Shown here piece by piece: positions 50,715-58,847 of a stretch of DNA of 64,000 bases; positions within the stretch are counted from its first letter, which is position 1; the number at the start of each line of letters is the position of its first letter. The notes below the pieces were generated by a model. The model was not told the DNA's origin. It saw nothing but the letters and a program-made list of their open reading frames with translations, and did not search any database. Source of the DNA: Staphylococcus aureus (GTDB lineage: Bacteria; Bacillota; Bacilli; Staphylococcales; Staphylococcaceae); NCBI RefSeq assembly GCF_001027105.1, contig NZ_CP011526.1, positions 62,001 to 126,000 of the forward strand. The letters run 5' to 3'. A program made the translations under genes and the position numbers.

Positions 50715-50909
50715 ATGTCACGTCCTGTCAAAATGAATAGTTTATTAAAGTTGTATTTTGATAGAAATTTACTGACACCACAAAAATTATTGAATTATTT
50801 AAAAGTTGATGAAACATTTTTGAATCATCTAGCAGGTATTAATTTAAAACTCTTTAAGGATTATGTTAATGAAAATAGAGAATATAATATAACGAATCTA
50901 TATAAATAA
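50715..50909 (+). CDS. Small hypothetical protein
   Basis: 64 residues from ATG 50715 (MSRPVKMNSLLKLYFD); a GTG at 50706 is an alternative start. Basic and helical, with a segment (LTPQKLLNYLKVDETFLNHL) that could be a small DNA-binding helix pair. No good ribosome site is visible. A strong terminator follows 14 bases after the stop, which supports a real transcription unit. I do not recognise the family. Confidence 0.45.
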   Translation: MSRPVKMNSLLKLYFDRNLLTPQKLLNYLKVDETFLNHLAGINLKLFKDYVNENREYNITNLYK

Positions 50910-50922
50910 GGCACCAATATTT

Positions 50923-50967
50923 AAACCTCGAGCTGAAAAGATCATCATTTCAGTTCGAGGTTTTTTA
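50923..50967 (+). terminator. Rho-independent terminator
   Basis: AAACCTCGAGCTGAAA (50923-50938) pairs with TTTCAGTTCGAGGTTT (50948-50963) with one mismatch, followed by TTT. Confidence 0.88.
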
Positions 50968-51221
50968 TTTTATCCTCTTTGTATGGGTATTCTTTTACTT
51001 GAAATTTGTTTTCCTGTTTTTTTATTGTAAATTTTTATTACATAGTATCCTAAGTTATATCCTGACATTTGTTCTCCAGTATTTTTAGTTTTTTAGTAGG
51101 AACATAATGGTATTTTTTTGCTGTTAGTGGAACATATTTTTTAGTGTTTTGAATTTCGTTTCATCCATTTGTAAAACTGGATACTCTAATATCCGGTAAT
51201 AGCCGGTTAAATCGACATAGG
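50968..51221. other. Interval before the rep remnant
   Basis: AT-rich DNA leading into the plasmid rep remnant; its last 50 bases hold the origin-like hairpin and the upstream part of the decayed rep reading frame. No intact gene. Confidence 0.5.
51173..51208 (+). other. Remnant of a pT181-family double-strand origin (IR-II hairpin), with 10-bp tandem duplication
   Basis: ACTGGATA (51176-51183) and TATCCGGT (51190-51197) form an 8-base stem with one G-T pair around CTCTAA, the form of the Rep nicking hairpin in pT181-type plasmids. The right arm is duplicated: TAATATCCGG (51187-51196) is followed directly by TAATAGCCGG (51197-51206). In pT181 plasmids this origin lies within the 5' part of rep, as it does here. 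Confidence 0.7.
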
Positions 51222-52042
51222 ATGTCACTAGCTATTCCAAAATTGTCTTTTGACGCTATAACGATTGTTGGGAATCTTAGCATGTCTAACGCAGAGAGAC
51301 TTTCACATTTTATGAGTACTAATCCTGAAATTCGGCTTTGGGATATTTTACAAACAAACTTTAAAGCTAAAGCTCTTAAAGAAAAAGTTTATATTGAATA
51401 TGACAAAATAAAAGCAACTCTTTGGAATAGACGTAGTATGCGCGTTGAATTTAATCCTAATAAGCTTTCGCATGATGAAGTGCTTTGGTTAAAACAAAAT
51501 ATCATCAGTTATTTGGACGATGTTAGTTTTACGAGATTAGATTTGGCTTTTGATTTTGAATTTGATTTAAATGACTATTATGCATTGTCAGATAAGTCGG
51601 TAAAGAAAACTATATTTTATGGACGTAATGTAAAACCAGAAACAAAATATTTTGGTGTGCGTAATAGTGATAGGTTTATTCGGATTTATAATAAAAACAA
51701 GAACGTAAAGATAATGCAGATGTTGAAATTGATTCAACATTTCTATGGCGTGTGGAAATTGAATTAAAACGAGATATGGTTGATTGTTGGAAAGATTGTT
51801 TTGATGATTTGCATATTTTAAAACCGAATTTAAAAATGATTGAAAATATACAAGAACGAGCAATGCTTCATTTATTAACTCACGAAGAAGAGGAATGGGG
51901 AAATTTAGAAAGACGTACTAAAAATAAATATAGAGATAAGTTGAAAAATATAGCGTCTATTGATTTGACAGATTTAATGAAAATATCTTTAAGAGGAAAT
52001 GAAAACCAATTGCAAAAACAAATCGACTTTTGGTTGAATTAA
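51173..52042 (+). pseudogene. Decayed rolling-circle replication initiator, pT181 RepC family
   Basis: The pieces [74 protein letters not shown] (the segment with the RepC nicking Tyr) and [12 protein letters not shown] follow pT181-family Rep as I recall it. Two frame breaks are seen. A 10-bp tandem duplication at 51187-51206 separates the upstream codons KTGYSNSRL from the rest. A missing base in the A5 run at 51693-51697 shifts the frame after YNKNK, while the downstream frame (to 52042) carries the C-terminus through [10 protein letters not shown]. Residue pieces are intact enough that the insertion is not ancient. No other plasmid gene is adjacent. Confidence 0.85.
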
Positions 52043-52224
52043 TTATTATAACTAAAGAACTATGTTCACTTATGCTCATCTACTTAAAATAAGTATTTTT
52101 TTGTTGGTTTTTAAAAGTAGTTGAAATGTTTATAATAATATTGAAAGATATTTCTGTTTTCCTTTTGAATAATAAACTTAAAAGAGAATATAAAATAATG
52201 CTTATTAAAATTAGGGGTGGAAAT

Positions 52225-52413
52225 ATGAAAAGAGATTTTTTTGAAAAGTGGTCGTTTATTTTAAATTTAATTTTATTTTGTGCTTTTTTGTTTTTAGTGG
52301 TTCTGATGTTTTATAAGGATGTCGATTTGATTTATATTTTTTGTACATTATTAATATCATTATTACCTTTGCTAAATATTATAAAAAGATATAAGAAAAA
52401 GACGGATAATTAA
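52225..52413 (+). CDS. Small two-helix membrane protein
   Basis: 62 residues from ATG 52225 behind AGGGGTGG (MKRDFFEKWS). Two hydrophobic helices (FILNLILFCAFLFLVVLMF and LIYIFCTLLISLLPLLNII) are separated by a short YKDVD turn, with a basic tail RYKKKTDN. The stop codon lies in the loop of the terminator 52396-52427, so the gene and its terminator are tightly packed. Family unknown; it lies beside the plasmid remnant and may have arrived with it. Confidence 0.6.
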   Translation: MKRDFFEKWSFILNLILFCAFLFLVVLMFYKDVDLIYIFCTLLISLLPLLNIIKRYKKKTDN

Positions 52414-52427
52414 TCCGTCTTTTTTTT
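52396..52427 (+). terminator. Rho-independent terminator overlapping the end of the small membrane protein gene
   Basis: AAAAAGACGGAT (52396-52407) and ATCCGTCTTTTT (52413-52424) pair perfectly, followed by further T residues. Confidence 0.88.
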
Positions 52428-52442
52428 ATGAAAAGAATAGGC

Positions 52443-52527
52443 TGGGAAATAAATCAATGTTCTATGATCTACGAAGTTATATTGGCAGTAATTGACTGAA
52501 CGAAAATGCGCTTGTAATAAGCTTTTT
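52443..52527. repeat. Dispersed repeat, copy 2
   Basis: Matches the element at 38431-38513: AAATAAATCAATGTTCTA, TTATATTGGCAGTAATTGACTG and TGCGCTTGTAATAAGCTTTTTT. The perfect stem of copy 1 is degraded here. Confidence 0.8.
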
Positions 52528-52540
52528 TCAATTCTAGTCA

Positions 52541-52660
52541 GGGGCCCCAACACAGAGAATTTCGAAAAGAAATTCTACAGGCAATGCGAGTTGGGGCGGG
52601 GCCCCAACAAAGAGAAATTGGATTCCCAATTTCTACAGACAATGCAAGTTGGGGTGGGAC
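52541..52660. repeat. STAR (Staphylococcus aureus repeat) cluster
   Basis: GGGGCCCCAACACA (52541-52554) and GGGGCCCCAACAAA (52598-52611) are reverse complements of the STAR core TNTGTTGNGGCCCN. They are 57 bases apart and separated by partly conserved spacers of the form AGAGAA...TTTCTACAG-CAATGC-AGTTGGGG. The array runs into the repeat at 52649-52705. Confidence 0.88.
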
Positions 52661-52705
52661 GGCGAAATAAATTTTGCGAAAATATCATTTCTGTCCCACT
52701 CCCCA
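52649..52705. repeat. Dispersed intergenic repeat, second copy (compare 3351-3410)
   Basis: TTGGGGTGGGACGGCGAAAT...CATTTCTGTCCCACTCCCC forms a long hairpin (GGGGTGGGACGG-type arm with TGTCCCACTCCCC). It shares its inner sequence with the copy downstream of ohyA. Confidence 0.78.
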
Positions 52706-52802
52706 GAAAAGGTTCTACCATTGTCAAAAAAATGCATCTCTACATGTTAGAGTAAATATTGGTCAGCCAACCAAAATAATCAACACGAGGAGATGCTATT
52801 TA

Positions 52803-53287
52803 ATGTCATCTGACACAAACAGTTTAGCACATACGAAATGGAATTGTAAGTAACATATTGTCTTTGCACCTAAATACAGAAGACAAGCGATATATGGAAA
52901 AATAAAAAAAGATATAGGGATTATATTACGTCAATTATATGAAAGAAAAGGTGTAGAGATAATTGAAGCAGAGGTATGTAAAGATCATATCCATATGTTA
53001 GTAAGTATACCACCCAAACTTGGGGTATCATCATTTGTTGGCTATTTAAAAGGAAAAGTAATTTAATGATATTTGATAGACATGCTAACTTAAAGTATAG
53101 ATATGGAAATAGAAAGTTTTGGTGTAAAGGATTTTATGTGGATACAGTAGGTAGAAATAAAAAAGTGATTGAAAATTATATTCGTAATCAATTACAAGAG
53201 GATATCGTTGCAGATGAAATTTCAATGGAAGAATATTTAGATCCTTTCACTGGAGAGAAAAATAAAAAAAGAAAGAAAAAAGAGTAA
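52803..53287 (+). pseudogene. IS200-family Y1 transposase TnpA, two inactivating lesions
   Basis: Would encode about 161 residues: SSDTNSLAHTKWNCK, then HIVFAPKYRRQAIYGK, the HUH metal motif as DHIHMLVSIPP, FWCKGFYVDTVG and the Tyr helix IENYIRNQLQ, ending in a lysine-rich tail. Lesion 1: TAA at 52851-52853 (codon 17, before HIVFAP, where Tyr is usual). Lesion 2: one A missing from the run 53054-53057, which ends the frame at TAA 53064; adding an A restores GKSNLMIFDRH in line with the 53066 frame. A good AGGAG site still precedes the ATG. Confidence 0.88.
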
Positions 53288-53380
53288 ACCTTTAGGATTG
53301 CTGGAATAGTAGTGCAGTTGGCTGACTTGTCAGTGCCCTTTTAGGGCTGGCCAGTAAGGAAGGCTTATAGCCGCAGAACA

Positions 53381-53407
53381 AACCACCCGTTCACACGGGT
53401 GGTTTTT
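53381..53407 (+). terminator. Strong hairpin with T run at the IS200 right flank
   Basis: AACCACCCGT (53381-53390) and ACGGGTGGTT (53395-53404) pair perfectly around TCAC, followed by TTT. It may be both the IS right-end structure and a transcription terminator. Confidence 0.8.
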
Positions 53408-53697
53408 ATTTGTAACATCTGTTGATAGGTATCGACAAGGACCTTTTAATGTTGTGTTTTGTGCGATATAACAAGCTTTTTAGGCTATTAAAGAATATTC
53501 AGAATTAAATATATAATTATGAATAAATTATGTCATTGAAAAAATTATGATTATAAAATCATTCTAAAAACACCGAAATAACAATGATTTCATGAAAACA
53601 TTTATTTTAAAATTTGATATTTGTTCAAATAATATTCGAAATTAAACTTTTTTGTATAGAATTTTCTTTATATCCTGAGAGACATGTACTATAATGT

Positions 53698-53715
53698 TTG
53701 TGAAATAATTCACAA
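53698..53715. promoter_or_regulatory. Rex operator upstream of adhE
   Basis: TTGTGAAATAATTCACAA matches the S. aureus Rex consensus TTGTGAAWWWWTTCACAA at every position and lies 22 bases before the adhE start. High NADH would release Rex and switch on fermentation. Confidence 0.9.
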
Positions 53716-53736
53716 AGTATAAAGGAGTGGTTGTAT

Positions 53737-56346
53737 ATGTTAACTATACCTGAAAAAGAAAATCGTGGATCGAAAGAACAAGAAGTGGCAATTATGATTG
53801 ATGCTCTAGCTGACAAAGGGAAAAAAGCATTAGAAGCATTATCTAAAAAGTCACAAGAAGAAATTGATCATATTGTTCATCAAATGAGCTTAGCAGCTGT
53901 TGATCAACATATGGTGCTAGCAAAATTAGCACATGAAGAAACTGGAAGAGGTATATACGAAGATAAAGCGATTAAAAATTTATACGCTTCTGAATATATA
54001 TGGAATTCAATAAAAGACAATAAGACAGTAGGGATTATTGGTGAAGATAAAGAAAAAGGATTAACGTATGTAGCGGAACCAATTGGTGTTATTTGTGGTG
54101 TTACGCCAACAACAAATCCTACGTCGACAACTATTTTTAAAGCGATGATTGCAATTAAGACAGGAAATCCAATCATTTTTGCATTCCATCCAAGTGCACA
54201 AGAATCGTCGAAGCGTGCAGCAGAAGTTGTATTAGAAGCGGCAATGAAGGCAGGTGCACCTAAAGATATTATTCAGTGGATTGAAGTGCCTTCTATCGAA
54301 GCAACAAAACAATTAATGAATCACAAAGGTATTGCATTAGTTCTAGCAACAGGTGGTTCGGGCATGGTTAAGTCTGCATATTCAACTGGCAAACCGGCAT
54401 TAGGTGTGGGACCAGGTAACGTGCCGTCTTACATTGAAAAAACAGCACACATTAAACGTGCAGTAAATGATATCATTGGTTCAAAAACATTTGATAATGG
54501 TATGATTTGTGCTTCTGAACAAGTTGTAGTCATTGATAAAGAAATTTATAAAGATGTTACTAATGAATTTAAAGCACATCAAGCATACTTTGTTAAAAAA
54601 GATGAATTACAACGCTTAGAAAATGCAATTATGAATGAACAAAAAACAGGTATTAAGCCTGATATTGTCGGTAAATCTGCAGTTGAAATAGCTGAATTAG
54701 CAGGTATACCTGTCCCCGAAAATACAAAACTTATCATAGCCGAAATTAGCGGTGTAGGTTCAGACTATCCGTTATCTCGTGAAAAATTATCTCCAGTATT
54801 AGCCTTAGTAAAAGCCCAATCTACAAAACAAGCATTTCAAATTTGTGAAGACACACTACATTTTGGTGGATTAGGACACACAGCCGTTATCCATACAGAA
54901 GATGAAACATTACAAAAAGATTTTGGACTAAGAATGAAAGCTTGTCGTGTACTTGTAAATACACCATCAGCGGTTGGAGGTATTGGTGATATGTATAACG
55001 AATTGATTCCGTCTTTAACATTAGGTTGTGGTTCCTACGGTAGAAACTCAATTTCACATAATGTTAGTGCGACAGATTTATTAAACATTAAAACGATTGC
55101 TAAACGACGTAATAATACTCAAATTTTCAAGGTGCCTGCTCAAATTTATTTTGAAGAAAATGCAATCATGAGTCTAACAACAATGGACAAGATTGAAAAA
55201 GTGATGATTGTCTGTGACCCTGGTATGGTAGAATTCGGTTATACAAAAACAGTTGAGAATGTATTAAGACAAAAAACGGAACAGCCTCAAATTAAAATAT
55301 TTAGCGAAGTCGAACCGAACCCATCAACTAATACAGTATATAAAGGTCTGGAAATGATGGTTGATTTCCAACCGGATACAATCATTGCACTTGGTGGTGG
55401 TTCAGCGATGGATGCTGCAAAAGCAATGTGGATGTTCTTTGAACACCCTGAGACATCATTCTTCGGTGCTAAACAAAAGTTCCTAGACATCGGTAAACGT
55501 ACTTATAAAATAGGCATGCCTGAAAATGCGACGTTCATTTGTATCCCTACGACATCAGGTACAGGTTCAGAAGTAACACCATTTGCAGTTATCACAGATA
55601 GTGAAACAAATGTAAAATATCCGTTGGCTGATTTTGCTTTAACACCTGACGTTGCAATTATTGACCCTCAATTTGTGATGAGTGTGCCAAAAAGCGTTAC
55701 AGCAGATACAGGAATGGATGTACTAACGCATGCAATGGAATCATATGTATCTGTAATGGCTTCAGACTACACAAGAGGTTTGAGTCTACAAGCGATTAAA
55801 TTGACGTTCGAATATTTAAAATCATCTGTTGAAAAGGGTGATAAAGTTTCAAGAGAGAAAATGCATAACGCATCAACTTTGGCTGGTATGGCATTTGCAA
55901 ATGCATTCTTAGGCATTGCACACTCAATTGCGCATAAAATTGGTGGCGAATATGGTATTCCGCATGGTAGAGCGAATGCGATATTACTACCGCATATTAT
56001 CCGTTATAATGCCAAAGACCCGCAAAAACATGCATTATTCCCTAAATATGAGTTCTTCAGAGCAGATACAGATTATGCAGATATTGCCAAATTCTTAGGA
56101 TTAAAAGGTAATACGACAGAAGCACTCGTAGAATCATTAGCTAAAGCTGTCTACGAATTAGGTCAATCAGTCGGAATTGAAATGAATTTGAAATCACAAG
56201 GTGTGTCTGAAGAAGAATTAAATGAGTCAATTGATAGAATGGCAGAGCTCGCATTTGAAGATCAATGTACAACTGCTAATCCTAAAGAAGCACTAATCAG
56301 TGAAATCAAAGATATCATTCAAACATCATATGATTATAAGCAATAA
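53737..56346 (+). CDS. adhE: Bifunctional acetaldehyde-CoA / alcohol dehydrogenase
   Basis: Reduces acetyl-CoA to acetaldehyde and then to ethanol, reoxidising two NADH in anaerobic growth; 869 residues from ATG 53737 behind AAAGGAGTGG. The N-terminal aldehyde dehydrogenase domain (1 to about 430) has the catalytic Cys in [10 protein letters not shown]. The C-terminal iron-dependent alcohol dehydrogenase (from about 450) has [13 protein letters not shown] for NAD and the iron-ligand segment [21 protein letters not shown]. Regulated by the Rex site just upstream; a terminator follows. Confidence 0.95.
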   Translation: MLTIPEKENRGSKEQEVAIMIDALADKGKKALEALSKKSQEEIDHIVHQMSLAAVDQHMVLAKLAHEETGRGIYEDKAIKNLYASEYIWNSIKDNKTVGIIGEDKEKGLTYVAEPIGVICGVTPTTNPTSTTIFKAMIAIKTGNPIIFAFHPSAQESSKRAAEVVLEAAMKAGAPKDIIQWIEVPSIEATKQLMNHKGIALVLATGGSGMVKSAYSTGKPALGVGPGNVPSYIEKTAHIKRAVNDIIGSKTFDNGMICASEQVVVIDKEIYKDVTNEFKAHQAYFVKKDELQRLENAIMNEQKTGIKPDIVGKSAVEIAELAGIPVPENTKLIIAEISGVGSDYPLSREKLSPVLALVKAQSTKQAFQICEDTLHFGGLGHTAVIHTEDETLQKDFGLRMKACRVLVNTPSAVGGIGDMYNELIPSLTLGCGSYGRNSISHNVSATDLLNIKTIAKRRNNTQIFKVPAQIYFEENAIMSLTTMDKIEKVMIVCDPGMVEFGYTKTVENVLRQKTEQPQIKIFSEVEPNPSTNTVYKGLEMMVDFQPDTIIALGGGSAMDAAKAMWMFFEHPETSFFGAKQKFLDIGKRTYKIGMPENATFICIPTTSGTGSEVTPFAVITDSETNVKYPLADFALTPDVAIIDPQFVMSVPKSVTADTGMDVLTHAMESYVSVMASDYTRGLSLQAIKLTFEYLKSSVEKGDKVSREKMHNASTLAGMAFANAFLGIAHSIAHKIGGEYGIPHGRANAILLPHIIRYNAKDPQKHALFPKYEFFRADTDYADIAKFLGLKGNTTEALVESLAKAVYELGQSVGIEMNLKSQGVSEEELNESIDRMAELAFEDQCTTANPKEALISEIKDIIQTSYDYKQ

Positions 56347-56690
56347 TCTATCTGATAATAATCATCTAACTCACCTGAAATTACAAAAGTAAAAAATGCC
56401 ACATAAACTTTAAGTCGATAATCATTATACGGTTATCGGCTTTTATTTATTGCCAAATCTTCAGAGAGATACAAACTAGACAATCATTTTTTTAAATAAA
56501 GAAAATATTAAGATTGATACTCATTTCACAAACTATTACTACTTTAGAGTATAATTATTTTTAATTTCATATAAATAAAAAGGCGAAAATAATGCGGTTT
56601 AAAAGTAATTAATTGTTTAAACGATATGTAATATGTAAATACTATATATATAATACCAATTTTAATGAAAATTTTTAAGGGAGGTAAATA
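56347..56690. promoter_or_regulatory. Intergenic region with the capsule operon promoter
   Basis: After the adhE terminator comes AT-rich DNA that should hold the main cap promoter. A TATAAT hexamer is at 56550-56555, but I see no convincing -35 partner, in keeping with a promoter that depends on activators. The GGGAGG ribosome site of capA ends the region. Confidence 0.45.
56412..56450 (+). terminator. Rho-independent terminator of adhE
   Basis: AAGTCGATAATC (56412-56423) pairs with GGTTATCGGCTT (56431-56442) using G-T pairs, followed by TTATTTATT. Confidence 0.75.
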
Positions 56691-57359
56691 ATGGAAAGTA
56701 CATTAGAATTAACAAAAATTAAAGAAGTATTACAAAAAAACTTGAAGATTTTAATTATTTTACCGCTATTATTTTTAATTATTAGCGCTATTGTTACATT
56801 TTTCGTCTTATCACCTAAATATCAAGCTAATACTCAAATTTTAGTGAATCAAACTAAGGGTGACAATCCTCAGTTTATGGCGCAAGAGGTTCAAAGTAAT
56901 ATTCAACTTGTAAATACGTATAAAGAAATTGTTAAAAGTCCTAGAATTTTAGATGAGGTGTCAAAGGACTTAAATGATAAGTATTCACCATCTAAATTGT
57001 CGAGTATGTTGACAATTACAAACCAAGAAAATACGCAACTTATCAACATCCAAGTTAAAAGTGGTCATAAACAAGATTCGGAAAAAATTGCGAATAGCTT
57101 CGCTAAAGTTACAAGTAAACAAATTCCGAAGATTATGAGTGTGGATAACGTATCAATTTTATCTAAAGCAGACGGTACAGCAGTTAAAGTCGCACCAAAA
57201 ACTGTAGTGAATCTAATCGGTGCATTCTTTTTAGGATTAGTTGTCGCGCTTATATATATCTTCTTCAAAGTAATTTTCGATAAGCGAATTAAAGATGAAG
57301 AAGATGTAGAGAAAGAATTAGGATTGCCTGTATTGGGTTCAATTCAAAAATTTAATTAA
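56691..57359 (+). CDS. capA: Capsule chain-length regulator / kinase activator CapA
   Basis: Wzz-type membrane protein of 222 residues: helix near 20-40 (ILIILPLLFLIISAIVTFFVL), an outside domain, a second helix near 175-195 and a short cytoplasmic tail ending VLGSIQKFN that activates the partner tyrosine kinase. First gene of the capsule operon; capB starts 15 bases after its stop. In S. aureus CapA/CapB set polymer length and control precursor enzymes by phosphorylation. Confidence 0.94.
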   Translation: MESTLELTKIKEVLQKNLKILIILPLLFLIISAIVTFFVLSPKYQANTQILVNQTKGDNPQFMAQEVQSNIQLVNTYKEIVKSPRILDEVSKDLNDKYSPSKLSSMLTITNQENTQLINIQVKSGHKQDSEKIANSFAKVTSKQIPKIMSVDNVSILSKADGTAVKVAPKTVVNLIGAFFLGLVVALIYIFFKVIFDKRIKDEEDVEKELGLPVLGSIQKFN

Positions 57360-57374
57360 GGATGGTTGCTACTT

Positions 57375-58061
57375 ATGTCAAAAAAGGAAAATACGACAAC
57401 AACACTATTTGTATATGAAAAACCAAAATCAACAATTAGTGAAAAGTTTCGAGGTATACGTTCAAACATCATGTTTTCAAAAGCAAATGGTGAAGTAAAG
57501 CGCTTATTGGTTACTTCTGAAAAGCCTGGTGCAGGTAAAAGTACAGTTGTATCGAATGTAGCGATTACTTATGCACAAGCAGGCTATAAGACATTAGTTA
57601 TTGATGGCGATATGCGTAAGCCAACACAAAACTATATTTTTAATGAGCAAAATAATAATGGACTATCAAGCTTAATCATTGGTCGAACGACTATGTCAGA
57701 AGCAATTACGTCGACAGAAATTGAAAATTTAGATTTGCTAACAGCTGGCCCTGTACCTCCAAATCCATCTGAGTTAATTGGGTCTGAAAGGTTCAAAGAA
57801 TTAGTTGATCTGTTTAATAAACGTTACGACATTATTATTGTCGATACACCGCCAGTTAATACTGTGACTGATGCACAACTATATGCGCGTGCTATTAAAG
57901 ATAGTCTGTTAGTAATTGATAGTGAAAAAAATGATAAAAATGAAGTTAAAAAAGCAAAAGCACTTATGGAAAAAGCAGGCAGTAACATTCTAGGTGTCAT
58001 TTTGAACAAGACAAAGGTCGATAAATCTTCTAGTTATTATCACTATTATGGAGATGAATAA
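57375..58061 (+). CDS. capB: Capsule tyrosine kinase CapB (BY-kinase)
   Basis: Bacterial tyrosine kinase domain, 228 residues. Walker A PGAGKST with Lys55, Walker A' in TLVIDGDMRKP, Walker B in IIIVDTPP, and a C-terminal tyrosine cluster SSSYYHYYGDE (Tyr221, 222, 224, 225) for autophosphorylation. ATG 57375 (MSKKENTTT) follows GGATGG; the frame upstream adds only three residues. It needs CapA's cytoplasmic tail for activity. Confidence 0.95.
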   Translation: MSKKENTTTTLFVYEKPKSTISEKFRGIRSNIMFSKANGEVKRLLVTSEKPGAGKSTVVSNVAITYAQAGYKTLVIDGDMRKPTQNYIFNEQNNNGLSSLIIGRTTMSEAITSTEIENLDLLTAGPVPPNPSELIGSERFKELVDLFNKRYDIIIVDTPPVNTVTDAQLYARAIKDSLLVIDSEKNDKNEVKKAKALMEKAGSNILGVILNKTKVDKSSSYYHYYGDE

Positions 58062-58063
58062 GT

Positions 58064-58828
58064 ATGATTGATATTCATAACCATATATTGCCTAATATCG
58101 ATGACGGTCCGACAAATGAAACAGAGATGATGGATCTTTTAAAACAAGCGACAACACAAGGTGTTACAGAAATCATTGTAACATCACATCACTTACATCC
58201 TCGATATACCACACCTATAGAAAAAGTGAAATCATGTTTAAACCATATTGAAAGCTTAGAGGAAGTACAAGCACTAAATCTAAAGTTTTATTATGGTCAG
58301 GAAATAAGAATTACCGATCAAATCCTTAATGATATTGATCGAAAAGTTATTAACGGTATTAATGATTCACGCTATTTACTAATAGAATTTCCATCAAATG
58401 AAGTTCCACACTATACTGATCAATTATTTTTCGAATTACAGAGTAAAGGCTTTGTACCGATTATTGCACATCCAGAGCGGAATAAAGCAATAAGTCAAAA
58501 CCTTGACATACTATACGATTTAATTAACAAAGGTGCTTTAAGTCAAGTGACAACGGCGTCATTAGCGGGTATTTCCGGTAAAAAAATTAGAAAATTAGCA
58601 ATTCAAATGATTGAAAACAATCTGACACATTTCATCGGTTCAGATGCGCATAACACAGAAATCAGACCGTTCTTAATGAAAGACTTATTTAATGATAAGA
58701 AATTACGTGATTATTATGAAGATATGAACGGATTTATTAGTAATGCGAAGTTAGTTGTTGATGATAAAAAAATTCCTAAACGAATGCCACAACAAGATTA
58801 TAAACAGAAAAGATGGTTTGGGTTATAA
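58064..58828 (+). CDS. capC: Capsule tyrosine phosphatase CapC (PHP family)
   Basis: CpsB/YwqE-type metal-dependent phosphatase that dephosphorylates CapB; 254 residues. Metal-binding motifs are IDIHNHILPNIDDGP at the N-terminus, TSHHLHPRY, GQEIRI, IIAHPERNK and GSDAHNT near residue 188. The start lies two bases after the capB stop. Confidence 0.94.
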   Translation: MIDIHNHILPNIDDGPTNETEMMDLLKQATTQGVTEIIVTSHHLHPRYTTPIEKVKSCLNHIESLEEVQALNLKFYYGQEIRITDQILNDIDRKVINGINDSRYLLIEFPSNEVPHYTDQLFFELQSKGFVPIIAHPERNKAISQNLDILYDLINKGALSQVTTASLAGISGKKIRKLAIQMIENNLTHFIGSDAHNTEIRPFLMKDLFNDKKLRDYYEDMNGFISNAKLVVDDKKIPKRMPQQDYKQKRWFGL

Positions 58829-58847
58829 ACAGCAAATGAGGGGTTTT

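Larger units (their letters stand above)
52414..52802. other. Non-coding repeat block between the small membrane protein and the IS200 remnant
   Basis: Made of a terminator tail, dispersed repeat copy 2, the STAR cluster, the second hairpin repeat and the left flank of the IS200 remnant. An 87-codon open frame crosses it (52492-52755) but is built from repeat sequence and has no ribosome site. Confidence 0.7.
52758..53407 (+). mobile_element. Inactive IS200/IS605-type insertion sequence (boundaries approximate)
   Basis: A decayed single-strand-type transposase gene (52803-53287) lies between GTCAGCCAAC (52762-52771) and its exact complement GTTGGCTGAC (53317-53326). A strong hairpin at 53381-53404 lies beyond the right side. 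IS200-type elements lack terminal inverted repeats but carry subterminal hairpins, so exact ends are not known. Confidence 0.7.
53288..53736. other. Intergenic region before adhE
   Basis: IS200 right flank and hairpin (to 53407), then AT-rich DNA carrying the adhE promoter and the Rex operator at 53698-53715. No ORF is supported. Confidence 0.65.

Noticed and set aside
51752..52042. Separate 96-codon gene downstream of the rep-like frame
   Set aside because: Its sequence continues the Rep protein after a one-base frame break; it is the C-terminus of the pseudogene.
52492..52755. 87-codon frame through the STAR block
   Set aside because: Built from repeat units with no ribosome site and no protein-like composition.
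53066..53287. Independent 73-codon gene
   Set aside because: It is the C-terminal part of the IS200 transposase after a one-base deletion.
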